Assembly (NCBI GenBank): GCA_963969495.1
Contig: OZ018326.1
Location: 514,631 to 578,630, forward strand
Reading direction: 5' to 3'
Length of the DNA stretch: 64,000 nt
From: Ceratothoa steindachneri
Lineage: Eukaryota; Arthropoda; Malacostraca; Isopoda; Cymothoidae
Part shown: in pieces, positions 1-10,939 of the stretch
How the letters are laid out: the number at the start of each line of letters is the position of its first letter
How positions within the stretch are numbered: position 1 is the stretch's first letter
Notes under the pieces: model-generated
The model's database searches: none
The model's input: only the letters and a program-made list of their open reading frames with translations
What the model was told of the DNA's origin: nothing
Position numbers and translations under genes: made by a program

Positions 1-3000
1 GTTATTATGTTATGTGTGTATAAGATAGGCGTTCAAATCGTTGTTAGAGTTATTTGTTCTCCTGCTATGTTAATAACTCGAGTTTTGTAGCATAATTCTC
101 GTATCTGTATCTGTTGTGTGGGCTCATGCCCCTTGGTTATTTATTTGTTTAATCCTCTTCTTTATTCATGTTTTTTCCTTTTTCGTTTATTTGCACTTTT
201 TGGTTAGTTTTGTCATTTCTTATGGGTATCAAGTCCAATCCGGTGAGTTTGTCATTATTCGGGAAATTTTTGTCACAATCGGGTTTCCTTATTTAGTTTA
301 CACGTAAATCTCCTCATTTTTCCTTTGGTCTGCTTTGTTTTTAGCACTAGGAAACAGCATATGATGTCTCCATCCTACCCCTCGTGCTATTTATTATTTA
401 GTTCCTCTCCTATTTCTTCTTGTGTTTTTTCTATGATTTTTTGTGCTCTTTTTTCACTTATTTTGTTTAATGGTTTTATTTTCGCTTCGATGTGTAAGTA
501 TCTTTGTTGTTTCCTCTCTAATCGTCGCGTGTTTGTAATTATGTATGCTGCCTTATTCTGTATACGTGCATTCTTAATAGATTGCTTCTTGAAGACGTAT
601 ACATGGCAATTGTTGGATATATCAAGGTAGGCTGTCTCATTGCCTAGTAGATCTTTCTTTTATTTTTCATGTTTAGATTTCTTAATCTGTAGAGTAAGGT
701 TAGCATACCTCGTGCTTTGTTTATTCTTTCGGTCACGTGTTTTTTGTAACCATTTTTGGTAATAGTTAGGCCTAAAGTGTTGCCCTCACCATTATACCTG
801 TATCGCTCTCTATCTACTTAGAAACCAGATGCTTTTTTGCGATACATATGTATAATTTTAAATTTATCTTTATTCGTTTTAATTTTCCATTTGCGTTCAT
901 ACTCGTTTAGATTTTATATTTCTGTTGCCGTTATTCTGGCCTGCATCTGAAGGTTCCGATAAACACAGTAAATTAATTGAGTGAAATCATCTGCGTATTG
1001 TATGTTCACACAGCCCTCGTTCCTGGGTGAGGGAATGTCCGAGGTATACACTGAGTATAGCAAAGGACTTAATCACCCTCCCTGAGCGAGGCCCGCATTA
1101 AGCTTGAATCTTTCACCTTGCCAATTCCACGGGTCTATGTATGCATATCTTTCCATGACGTAGTCGCATAAAATTCTTTCCAAATAGTTGTTCATTTCCA
1201 GATTTAGAATTTTATGTTGTATGCCTCTAGCCAGACTTTATCGAATGGTTTCGATACGTCCCGGCATACAATGTCCATGCTGCATTTCTCTCCTTTCCCT
1301 TTGCTTATTTTTTCTGTTATCACGCTGAGGGCCATCTCCGTATCCCTGTTCTTTCTGAAGTCGAATTGTTAATTGTTCCAGAAATTGTTTTCTCTGAGAT
1401 ATTGATTTAATCTTGAGATCCAAATTTTTTCAAACACCTTCACGATGAGGTCAAGAAGGGATATAGGTCGGAAGTTTTCGACCTCCGAAGGTGGTTTTCT
1501 TGGCTTTGGTATTAATATCATTTTGGCTATTTTTAACTCATCGGGGAAGTATCCCGTGTTTATACAGGCGTCAAACACGTTCATTATCCCTTCGAGTATA
1601 TTATCCGGTGCTTCAAAATAGTTTTTTTCTGGTGAGGCCCAATTTCTCAAGGGCCTTCTTTTTAAAATTTGAAATGGTATTCTTTAATTCCTCGATTGTG
1701 ATTTGGGCGTTAAGCCCTTCGTTCACATACCGTTTCTCTTCTACGTAGTGATATGAGAAAGGCCTCTGAATCCGATCATTTAGTTCGTCAATTATTTTGT
1801 TTTCAAATTCTATATCGTAGTTTTCGTTTTCCTCTTCGCCGATGTTGAACACTCCTTTCCAGTGTTCCCTGAACAATTTTTCAATCTTGCGTTCATCTTC
1901 GATTAATTTCCCTTTTCTGTCCTTAATCTTTATTTTTTCTTTACCTTTAGCATTTCCCATTCTTTTTATCTTTTTCCAAAATTCTCGGGGCAATAGCTCG
2001 TTGTCAATATTTTGAACGGCTATGTCCCAGTATTCTCTTTGTTTGTATGTTATTGCGCTTAGTAGTTCTCTCTTCTTCGTTCTCAGATTGCGGCAATTTT
2101 CCCTTCATCCGTTTATTATTATGTCGTCGTTTATCGCTTTTATTTCTGCATTCTTAGCTTTCATTTCGTCTGTCCATGTAAAGTATTTAACTGTTTTGTA
2201 TGTGTTTCTGTGTATTGCAATCTCATCAGCTATTTGTATTCGCGTCCTTATTTTTTCCAGCTCGCTGTCGATTTCTTCTAAAGTAGCTTCATTTAGTCTG
2301 TTTAGTGCGTAGTCATTCAATTCTTGTTTGTATTTTACCCAGTTTGCTCTATGGTATGCTTTCCCTTTTTTAGCGGGTATTTGTATTGGTTGATGATTCA
2401 CGGTGAGTAGTGTTGCTGTGTGGTCACTGGAAATAACATCTACCGGTTCGAAGTGGTAGTTAAAAGAAATGTTATTGTTTGCTAGGCAAATGTCTGGAGT
2501 TGTCGCCGTTCTGTCTTTAATTAGCGTTGGGTACTCTGGTCCTAGTCTTCTTATTATCCACCTGTCTATTAGATCTTGTAGGTCTTTTCCTGTTTGGTTT
2601 CTGTGCCTATATCCTGTGTACGTGCATCTTGCGTTCAGGTCTCCCCAAAACAAAGTTGGAAGTCTATTGTTAAATATTCTCACAAAGTTATTTATTGGGA
2701 GTCCCGGTCGTCGCGGTGGTTGGTATCCCGTAGCGATTATTATATTGGTTAATTCCATTTTGACCTCAATTGCGTGGTAAGATTCTATTAGTCCTTGCTT
2801 TGTTTTATACCTTATTCCTTTCTTTGTTGCTATTACTGCTTCGTAGTGTGCTTCGTTTGTGTGATTAGTCACTATTACGTTGTAGTTCTATATTTTTAGT
2901 TTGTGAGTCTCAAGGTTAATCCCGTGACCTGAAATTAAAATGGCGTCGGGATCTACTTCTCTAAAGATATTTCCATATGTGTTTTCTTTATCCTTCCAGC

Positions 3001-3043
3001 CATTCGTATTTATCTGTAGAATTCTTAATTTACTATTATCCAT
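1..3043 (-). pseudogene. LINE ORF2: AP endonuclease and reverse transcriptase (broken)
   Basis: The putative start at 3,043 gives MDNSKLRILQINTNGW, the usual opening of an AP-type endonuclease. The endonuclease continues with GDLNAR, a TPDICLAN motif and SSDHTATLL (about 2,870-2,400). A linker follows, then RT signatures: FRPISLLDL near 1,470, and a catalytic box QYADD with YADD at 986-997, still intact. A C-terminal basic region with IQNKAAYIITNTRR lies near 520. The frame is broken by a TAG near 2,890 and by shifts around 2,100, 1,620 and 1,400, so it encodes no full protein. The enzyme would nick DNA and prime reverse transcription at the target site. Confidence 0.85.
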
Positions 3044-3239
3044 CTTGTTTGCATGTTATCAAGCGGTTATTCTTTTTTGGGAGAGTGGTGTTATTACGTA
3101 AATATATTTTTATCTTTTCCTGGTATTTCTGCCGTTCATCTCTGTCCTTGCTGAGTTCTGACGCTTATCCGTTTCACATTTCGCGGTTGGTATTTCTGGT
3201 CCTTGGTCGCATGACGAGGTGGCCTCTATAGAGAGGGGC

Positions 3240-4530
3240 CCTTTTTATTATAATTTTATTCTTGTTAATTCTTGACTGATCTTGCTTTTCACTTGATTTT
3301 TCTTTTCTGCAGGTTGCTTCCTCGAATTTTATTCTTCTTGGGTGAATTTACTTTTTCCTTAGTTGGCCCTTATAACGTTTTCTTCCGTTTTCCTTGGCTT
3401 CCATATTCTTTTTGAGTTGGTCCTTCATCTTAGTTTTTCTTTCTTGAGCGATTTTCGTCAATTTATTTGGACTCTGGAGTTTCGAACGAGGTACCTCTTG
3501 ATTCCGTTTCCGATGTTTATGCTACACGACTGGCGAAGTCCGTTCTTTTGTTGGTAAGTTTTCTGCTATTTATATTATCGAGTTGGAAGGAATTTCTCTT
3601 ATACATTTCGCACCCCTACACAGGTTCCTTTCTAGAAAGCGGAGCAAATTTGAGGATTGGGGAGAGACTAGTCTTGGATTTCTTAATCGAGGAGTAGTAG
3701 CTCTCCCTCCCCGGCCTCCAGTCTGCGGCATTAGCGGAGCGAATTTGAGGGATTAGGGAGAGCGAACGAAGTCTTGTTTGTAATCAATAATGGCTTCTCC
3801 TTCCCCGGCTCTCTGATGTTCACCGCAGCACTTTTTAATTCTCTTTCTAGGGCAGGTGCAGAGTAACGAAGAGTATCTAGATGATCAGACAGCGGAGCGA
3901 ATTTGAGGATTATAGAGAGATTCTAGTCTTGGATATTTTAATCGAGGAGTAGTAGCTCTCCTTCCTCGGCCTCCAGTCTGCGGCATTAGTGGAGCGAATT
4001 TTTGAGGGATTGAGGAGAGCGAATGAATTCTTGTTTGTAATCAATGAGTAATGGCTTCTCTTTCCCCGACTCTCCTTAGTTCACCGCAGCACTTTTTTGT
4101 ACAGTTGATCAGAATATTGTTCAGCCGTTGAGGGTCACTAGTTATGGGAAGGGGGGGGGGCTTTTTATAATTTATTTATTTTATTCTGGTTCATCCATTT
4201 GATTTATCTTGCTTGTTATCGTATCTTCTCCTTCTCTTTGACTCAATTTCCTTTTACTTTTAAGTTGGCCCTTCAAACGTTTTCTTCCAACTCCCTTGGC
4301 TTCCGTATACTAGTTGTTGCTCCTTCATCTTCGTTTTTCTTTCTTGAGCGATTTTATAAAATTTATTTGGACTCTGAAGTTTCGAACGAGGTACCTCTTG
4401 CTTCAGTTTCCGATGTTTATGCCACACGACTGGCGAAGTCCATTCTTTTATTGGAAAGTTTTCTACTATTTATATTATCGAGTTGGAAGGAATTTCTCTC
4501 ATACATTTCGCAACCCTACAGCCCTAGTCG
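3240..4530. repeat. Nested duplication A-B-B'-A' between ORF1 and ORF2
   Basis: Unit A (about 3,240-3,628) recurs as A' (about 4,160-4,530), sharing for example gtttcgaacgaggtacctct and ctggcgaagtcc. Between them, unit B (about 3,640-3,835) recurs as B' (about 3,893-4,095), sharing cctccagtctgcggcatta and ttcaccgcagcacttttt. The copies are similar, not identical, so the duplications are not very recent. Unit A' read on the minus strand continues the acidic and basic tail of ORF1. The second LINE copy lacks this arrangement, so the duplication happened in this copy or its sublineage. Confidence 0.75.
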
Positions 4531-4544
4531 ATTTTCTTTTCTTT

Positions 4545-5710
4545 TTTTGCGTGTGTTTCTTTTTACGTTTTTCTTATTATTCTAGTCGGTGCTGCTCTCA
4601 GATTCTGTTTCCTCGCTTTCTGTGTCTTCCTCTTGTTGAGATTCGCTTTCCTTTCTTTGTGTTTCTTCCAAGAGTTTCTTATTTGTATCTTCTGAAATAT
4701 TTATGTTAAATATAGCTAATGAATAAATATTTTGCTGGAATTTCATTAGCTCTAGCCCATTTTCCTTGAGCATGGTTGAACGTGGTGGCATATGTTCCTG
4801 GTTGGAGAATGTTTAAGACGTGTGAGTCTAGAATGCATGTCAGTATTTTACGTTCAGAGTTCCGTCAAGCGTTATTTGAGTATTTGAGTGGTTGTTCCAT
4901 TGTTTTTCGTTGGTGCTGCAGCCGCATATGAAGTGTTTCTTGTTCCTTCTTTTCTTTGTTGTGTTTCAATTTCTTTTATCTTTATTATTTCTTTGCACTT
5001 CGGACATGTTATTGCCATTGTTCTGTAGCTCCCTCCGCAATTAAAACACTTTTTCGTGGAGTTTGTGCAGCTCCTCCAAGAATGTGGGCCACTGCATTCT
5101 GAACATATTTCTCCTTCCTTTCTTGGGCAGTTTGCGGTGATGTGGTCTTCCATTTTGTAGCATCTAAAATAGATTTGTATATTGTGATACTGGTCCTTTT
5201 GAATGTTACAAGTTGGGATTCTCATAATGTATGCGAGGATTCCCTTCTGTAGTGCCTTTGTTGCAATCTCGGTTGACTCGCACACTATTTTGAGCACATG
5301 TGTGTGTTCCTTAAATTTGATTATATCGTGTATCTTCATCCAGGGTTGTTGTCCACTATTTCATGTTTTATTTCGTCTGGGGAGTGTTCTCCCACCCATG
5401 ATTCTATCTTACGGCATACGATGTTTCGGTTGGCAATAATCTAAGGTGGTACTTTATCTTCTAAGTCAATTTTCCTTAAAGTGATGGCTCCTGCCGATTA
5501 AAGTATCAGTTCGAGATCGTTGTTTTCCGCAGAGATGACGACAAATCCATTAGCTGTTTCTATGCATTTGATCAGGGTGATTTGTAAATCCTTGAAAATG
5601 CTTTGTGCCACATCCTGTGGTCTCCGTTTTATCCCGTTCTGAATTAGCCGAAGTGGGAGCTTTTTGTTGAAGTCCTGTGGGTCCATGTTAAATTTTTCAT
5701 GCCCTCCCAA
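4545..5710 (-). pseudogene. LINE ORF1, CCHC gag-like protein (broken)
   Basis: The conserved start MDPQDF at 5,686 matches MDPTDF of the second copy at 14,104; an upstream in-frame Met at 5,710 is not shared. Around 5,170-4,990 are three cysteine clusters: FRCYKMEDHITANC, CSECSGPHSWRSC and CFNCGGSYRTM followed by CPKC. These resemble the zinc knuckles of LINE ORF1 nucleic-acid-binding proteins. A separate frame (4,791-4,582) gives an acidic Glu/Ser tail rich in EEDTESEE. At least two frameshifts separate the parts. The role is inferred: coating element RNA for retrotransposition. Confidence 0.75.
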
Positions 5711-5960
5711 AGGGAGGGGGGGCGTTCTCTGTCAAAATAAGGTAGTAGGTTATTTACCCCATTCGACTAGTGGGAGAAGCTCCCTATCTGTTCCTAATAC
5801 TATCTCGCCTGCCTGCTCTGGAACGCACACTCCCTGACCACCCTACGTACATATTTAGGCCTAGCCCTTCAAGTGGTCCTGCAGTCAGATTCGGGCTCAT
5901 CACCGATAACCGAGCTCCTTCTCTGGCCCCATAACGGAGTCTCCATTCGGAGTTTACAAC

Positions 5961-6294
5961 ACCCTATTACTAACTGCTTCTGAGATCTTGCTGATGGTCA
6001 GGTTATACTCTGCTAGTTGGAAAGTAGGAGAGTTTCAGATATAAAAAGATATAGTATGAGATACGAAAAATTTAAGGAGATCACCGCTTTGGGGTGATTC
6101 CCCACGCATCAGAAACAGGATGTCTCTCCAATCAGTACGATTCGCGCATATATTTCTTCTTTCTTTGCTTTGGTATATACTTAAACGTATATAGAAAATG
6201 CTCTCTTGGCAGAGTTATTTCAAATCAAAAGATTGATGTAACTTAGCAGTGCGTAGATCGCTTTGAGTTGTCAGATAAACTGAGTAGTCAGTGG
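5961..6294. other. Unassigned spacer between LINE copy 1 and PLE
   Basis: This AT-rich stretch contains no reading frame or structural signal that I recognise. It separates the LINE 5' UTR from the 3' end of the Penelope-like element. Confidence 0.5.
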
Positions 6295-8965
6295 AAGAAA
6301 ACGATTTTTAAGGGGGATTTCTTTTGCCTATTTTGAACGTAACGTTAGAGGAAATGGGCTATTCCTGTGAGTGGAATTTTGAAATAATTTCAATGTGCCA
6401 ATCCAGCTTGTCGCGTGACTGTTGATGGCCGGCTTATCTTCATTTATTAATATGACTTCTAAGATGTTCAGCCTCGCTTTATTGACCTCTCTTATTTTAA
6501 TAACGGTGTTATCAACGAACATATCTTTCGTTAGATTAGTATTATGGGCGCTCTCCATATGATTCTTGGGCCCTCCGCTTTGTAGATGCATAGTTAAAAG
6601 TCTCAAAAGCGTAGTGGTTGTCATGCCAATATATTTTGAGTTATTATAAAGCTTACATTCTTTATCGGGACAGATGAACTTGTAAACTATGGTGGTTGAC
6701 TTGAGATTCGAGGAGTTTAGGCAGCTGTAGTTTTTCATCAGGAGATTACAGGCTTTTGTTGTTCTATAATAAATGATGAGTTTGATTTTATCCGTTTGAT
6801 TTTTAACCTTGATATTACGGTTGATAATCTCCTTGATGTCTATTTCATCTATTTTATAGTTCATCGACATCTAGTTTCTGTAATACACTTTGATGTTGTT
6901 GACTTCTCCCTGATTACTTTAATTTTTTTCCGCATATTTGGAATGATTATTCAAAAATGATTGGAGTGTTTGTCAATCATGCTGCTTGAGAAACCATTAT
7001 TCAGGAGTATTTGTTTTACTCGTGAAATCTCTTGGTAGAAAAGTTCTCACGTAGAGCAGCATTTATAAGCTCGGCGGCTGCATGAGCTAAGTACGCTTAT
7101 TTTATACCTTTCAGGGCATTTACTCTCCGCATTGAGGCATCTTCCCATGTCTGCACTTTTCCTATGTACTTTAGTGATGTAGCTGGTAACTGCTATTGAT
7201 GTTTTGAACCTCAACGTCCAAGAACGGGAGTTTATTGCCCGTGCTAAATTCTTAAGTGAATTTTAACATGGAGTTCTCCTCAAAATGCTTCTTGATGTTT
7301 ATTAGATGTTCTTCGTTTTGGACGTTGATATAGATGTCATCTACGTATCAGGAATATGTGTGTGGTTTATTTTCCATGATGTCCAATAATCTCTCCTCAA
7401 GTTGACCCTTGTAATAGTGGGCGAAAGTCGGCCCTAAGGGTGACCCCATAGCCACACCATCCACTTGCGTGTATAGATTACCGTCTGGTGGCCTGAATGG
7501 CGCCTATGATGTGCATAAACGTAACATGCTCCTTAAGATGTTTTGGTCAAGATTTGGAGGAGACATTGTAAGATGGTGGTACACGTTTTTTATGATGATG
7601 TCGATTGTCTGAGCGATAGGCACGGTCGTATGCAGGCTTTCTACGTCAAGGGGTGATATTAGTCCTGCCGGTCTTGTAGCGTGGAATATGTCGATGAATT
7701 CCTCCCTGGATTTTATGCTATATTTCGAAGGGATATACGGTTTTATTAATGCAGTACGTAGGAGTCGTGACTTGAGCGATGATGGGCCTCAAGGGGTTGT
7801 GCGGCTTATGAATTTTTGCATTGCCATATAGATATCCTGGTTTGTAATAACCAATGATCTTTTGAAAGTTAAGTCCCCCGATGAGTCATTAGCTTTAGTT
7901 ACTTGTCCATTTATTTTCTTTTTAAGTCTTCTGTTGGATCTTTTTTTCATGCGTCTAAATTTAGTGGTGTCACTTAAGATGGTATTCAATTTGTTGTTAT
8001 ATTCTTCTTTGTTTAGAATGACGTATATGTTGGATTTGGCAGCTTTTCTTATAACTATTTCTTTGTTGGTTTTTAGAGAGCTGGTGGCCTTACATATATC
8101 TGATGTTATAAGTTTGCTGGCATTAAAGCATCTTCATTTGGTGGCTTCTGCGCGTAGCTGGTCTTTTAATTTGGAGTTAATTTCAATGATGGCTTGATCT
8201 TGTAGCTTCAACATAGATTGGAACAGGGATTCTAGTTCGACTTTTTTTGAAATTGGATCGAATTTAGCTTGTAGGTAGCAGTTCAAACCAAGGTTAAGGG
8301 CTTTTATTTCACTAAAGAAGAGCGTATGGCGGGAGTGATTGATGAATGATGTTGTTGCTTCTTGCAGTGCTATACGTCCTCTATACAGTTTATTAAGCTT
8401 TTTGGTCTTTATGCTTTTTTCGGAATTTTCCGTTTGTAAAACGCTGTTGGAGAGAGCTTTTGTGATAGAGTCTCGTGTTGCATGTGGAATTTCGAGCTCT
8501 TCAAGTTGTGATAACGTTTCCTCAACATCACGTTCAAGTTTGGGGATAGTTTTCTTTAAAAGTTCTATTTGCTTTTCTATAAGATGGCGACGGAAGGCTA
8601 TAATTATAGTTTCATTTTTCGCTGCTAGGTCATGGGTTATAATATTAGTGTAGTTGGGTGGCAGTCTTTCCTAAATGCAAATATTTTGGAGACTATTGTG
8701 TATTTTGCCTTAAAAATTTCCTTTGGCTACTTTCTCTTCTTCTAACTACCTTTTTTTATTCCATATTGTAGATGGTGGGTCACTTTTCCAATATTAATCT
8801 CTTTTTTAAATGAATGTGTTTGGTAAAAAAACAAACTTAAACGCTAAGCTTTCGATCTTATTCGATAATATTCAGAGCGTTTTGAAATGTTCTTGCCTCC
8901 TTTACCGATGTAATGAGTGAGGTGAGGATCTGCCAGAGTGAAAGAAGAGATATACTGAGTTTTTT
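6295..8965 (-). mobile_element. Penelope-like element, family 1
   Basis: The minus strand carries a 5' leader (about 8,965-8,700), a decayed RT and a C-terminal GIY-YIG endonuclease, which is the arrangement specific to Penelope-like elements. The leader is shared with the plus-strand fragment at 21.0-21.3 kb; both contain ctcattacatcggtaaagga and aagatcgaaagcttagc. The 3' portion is shared with the fragment at 10.2-10.9 kb. Decay is heavy. Homology to the other copies supports the ends, but no target duplication was identified. Confidence 0.85.
6328..8690 (-). pseudogene. PLE reverse transcriptase / GIY-YIG protein (broken)
   Basis: RT motifs include GVAMGSPLGPTFAHYYKG near 7,465-7,405 and the catalytic YVDD at 7,336-7,347, where the preceding Trp codon has become TGA. 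The GIY-YIG module lies in an uninterrupted 180-residue frame (6,870-6,328): ICPDKECKLYNNSKYIGMTT, then LTMHLQSG, GGPKNHMESAH and a late EVILINEDKP segment. Together these match the YIG, Arg and His pattern of the family. Frameshifts and stops break the N-terminal half (8,690-7,990). The protein would nick target DNA and prime reverse transcription. Confidence 0.85.
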
Positions 8966-9387
8966 GTAGAGGTTAGGATGGTGAAAGATATAGTAGGTGA
9001 AAATTAAAGCGGGGGGAGCTGGTATTTTGCCATAGCAGGGAGTGCATCACTTTATTTTTTATTTATTTTTACCTTTGCTTTTATTGTTTGTTTGAACTTT
9101 TAATCCTATGTTTGTGAAATTTCATGAGCTTTAGTGTTCTTCTTATTGTTTGTTCTCAAATGATTAGTTGCACTTATTTTTGTTTCAAATCTTCAGATTT
9201 CAAGCCTTTGTTAGCTCTAATTGCCAGCAATTTACCTCGAGTTTCTCGTGTTGTAATAATTGTATTGTTCGCTGTTTCATTTATGTACGTATTGATGAAA
9301 TGTTCCTATATGTTGTATATGTTTTGTCTATGTATAAATTGGTGTAATGACTTCTTGTGTTTTTAATTTTGTGCTCGGGAACCGACG
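8966..9387. other. No recognised feature
   Basis: AT-rich sequence with short runs of T and no reading frame matching a known family. It lies upstream of the PLE leader. Confidence 0.4.
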
Positions 9388-9762
9388 TTAGCGTGAGATT
9401 TTTGCCCGTAGCCTTGCTGGTATATCAAGCCTTCCGCCTGTTCCCTGTAGCTCAGGAATGACACCATTCGTTAGAGTGTACCAGACCTTTTTTCTAAGTT
9501 TTTGGGTGATGACATTGATAGGCTCCAAACGTTTTCTCCTGTGCAAATCTCTTTGCTTAAGGTGATCACGCCTTCTGACTTTGTTGATAAGCAGAGAAGT
9601 AGTGTTCTTGACACATTGTAGCTTTTTCATCGAGGAATTTGCCTTTTGGTGAATGATGATAATGGATGATATAAATCTGGGTGGGATCCTCTCGGGGGTT
9701 GATTGTATGACAGGCTTATTGACAACGCCGCCCCCCCGAGGGTGTTTTAATAGTGACCGCAT
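9388..9762 (-). pseudogene. LINE ORF2 C-terminal fragment
   Basis: A 124-residue open frame contains MKKLQCVKNTTSLLINKV followed by DLHRRKRLEPINVIT. The same block closes ORF2 of the Jockey-like copies, for example KKVRNKAIYLTTNTRRGK and ARIEPLNRI near 20.1 kb. Only this terminal piece is present, and no RT catalytic box is visible upstream. It is most simply a remnant of another copy of a related LINE. The first 40 residues have no match I can see. Confidence 0.6.
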
Positions 9763-10204
9763 CCCAACATACCATATAGACGGTTGTATGCCCCTCTATG
9801 GTCCTGGAAGGGGCCCCCACTGTGATGATCAGCGGAGGTAGCAGTCCGTCTCTTTTACGGAATTGATTCTGACATTGTTATCGGCTGTGGGCTACTCTTC
9901 AAACCAGATTCCTCCAATGCTATTGCCCTGCGTATTTGGGAAGAAACAGGAAGGGCAATCCCCTCTCACATACGACGGCAGTTCACGCAGGGAGACGGGG
10001 CCGGGGACTTAAGCAGTCATCTGCTTAAGTGGGGGCGCTAAAAATGAAAGATGAAATTAATGGTGATAGTGAATGCTGAAAAATGAATATTTCACTTTCG
10101 TGATTTCGGAAGCGTATTTGTGAAATTTTGCCCCAAACTTTCATTCTTTTACCAATTTTGAGGTAGTTGTCGGATGAAGAAAACCAAGAATTCTTACGCA
10201 GTCC
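9763..10204. other. Unassigned, probably degraded repeat
   Basis: This stretch is richer in GC than its surroundings and lacks a recognisable reading frame. It may be the rest of the LINE fragment next to it or a leader of the PLE fragment that follows, but I see no decisive match. Confidence 0.35.
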
Positions 10205-10925
10205 AGAGTGAAAGAAAACGATTTTTAAGGGGTATTTTTTATGCCTAGGTTGAAATAACGTTAGAAGAAATGGGCCACTTCTGTAAGTGGAATTTTAAAA
10301 TAATTTTAATGCGCGATTCCAGCTTGTCACTTAACTGTTGATAGCTGGCTTATTTCAATTTATTAATATGACTTCTAAGATGTTCAGCCTCACTTTATTG
10401 ACCTATTTTCTTTTAATAACGGTATTATCAACGAGAATATCTCTCGTTAGGTTAATATTATGGACACTCTCCATGTGATTCTTAGGCCTTCCGCTTTGTA
10501 GATGCATAGTTAAACGTGTGGAAAGCGTAGTGGTTATCATGCCAATAAATTTTGAGTTACTATAAAGCTTAAGCTTACAGTCTTTATCGGGGCAAATGAA
10601 CTCGTAAACTATGTTGGTTGACTTGAGATTCGATGAGTTTAGGCAGCTGTTTTTCATCAGGAGATTACAGGCTTCTGTTGTTTTATAATAAATGATGAGG
10701 TGGATTTTATTCATTTGATTTTTAACCTTGATGTTACGGTTAATAATCTCCTTGATGTTTTTTCATCTATTTTATAGGCTGTGGATATCTTATTTCTGCA
10801 ATTAACTTTGATGTTCTGATTACCTTAAGTTTTATCCGCATGTTTGTAATGATTATTTAAAAATGATTGGAGTTGTTTGTTTATAATGCTGTTTTTTTTA
10901 CGAGTATTCGTTTTACTCGTAACAG
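10205..10925 (-). mobile_element. PLE family 1 fragment with GIY-YIG domain
   Basis: This is a close copy of 6,295-7,030. Shared landmarks include gaaaacgatttttaagggg and atgcatagttaaa, and a minus frame at 10,714-10,403 reads IVYEFICPDKDCKLKLY, then SKFIGMITTTLSTRLTMHL. The frame stops at VIKRK, where the first copy continues. Only the GIY-YIG end is present. The piece is truncated on its 5' side at about 10,925, exactly where the next LINE begins. Confidence 0.8.
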
Positions 10926-10939
10926 AAGGTACTTGTTGG

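Larger units (their letters stand above)
1..5960 (-). mobile_element. Jockey-like non-LTR retrotransposon, copy 1
   Basis: On the minus strand, in order, are a 5' UTR-like stretch (about 5,960-5,711), a CCHC gag-like ORF1, an AT-rich spacer with internal duplications, and an endonuclease-RT ORF2 running to the window edge. The UTR, ORF1 and ORF2 all match the plus-strand copy at 13.8-20.5 kb, which fixes the order and approximate ends. No RNase H domain is visible after the RT, as in the Jockey group. Several frameshifts and stops make it inactive. The 3' end may lie outside the window. Clade assignment rests on domain order and motif style only. Confidence 0.8.
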
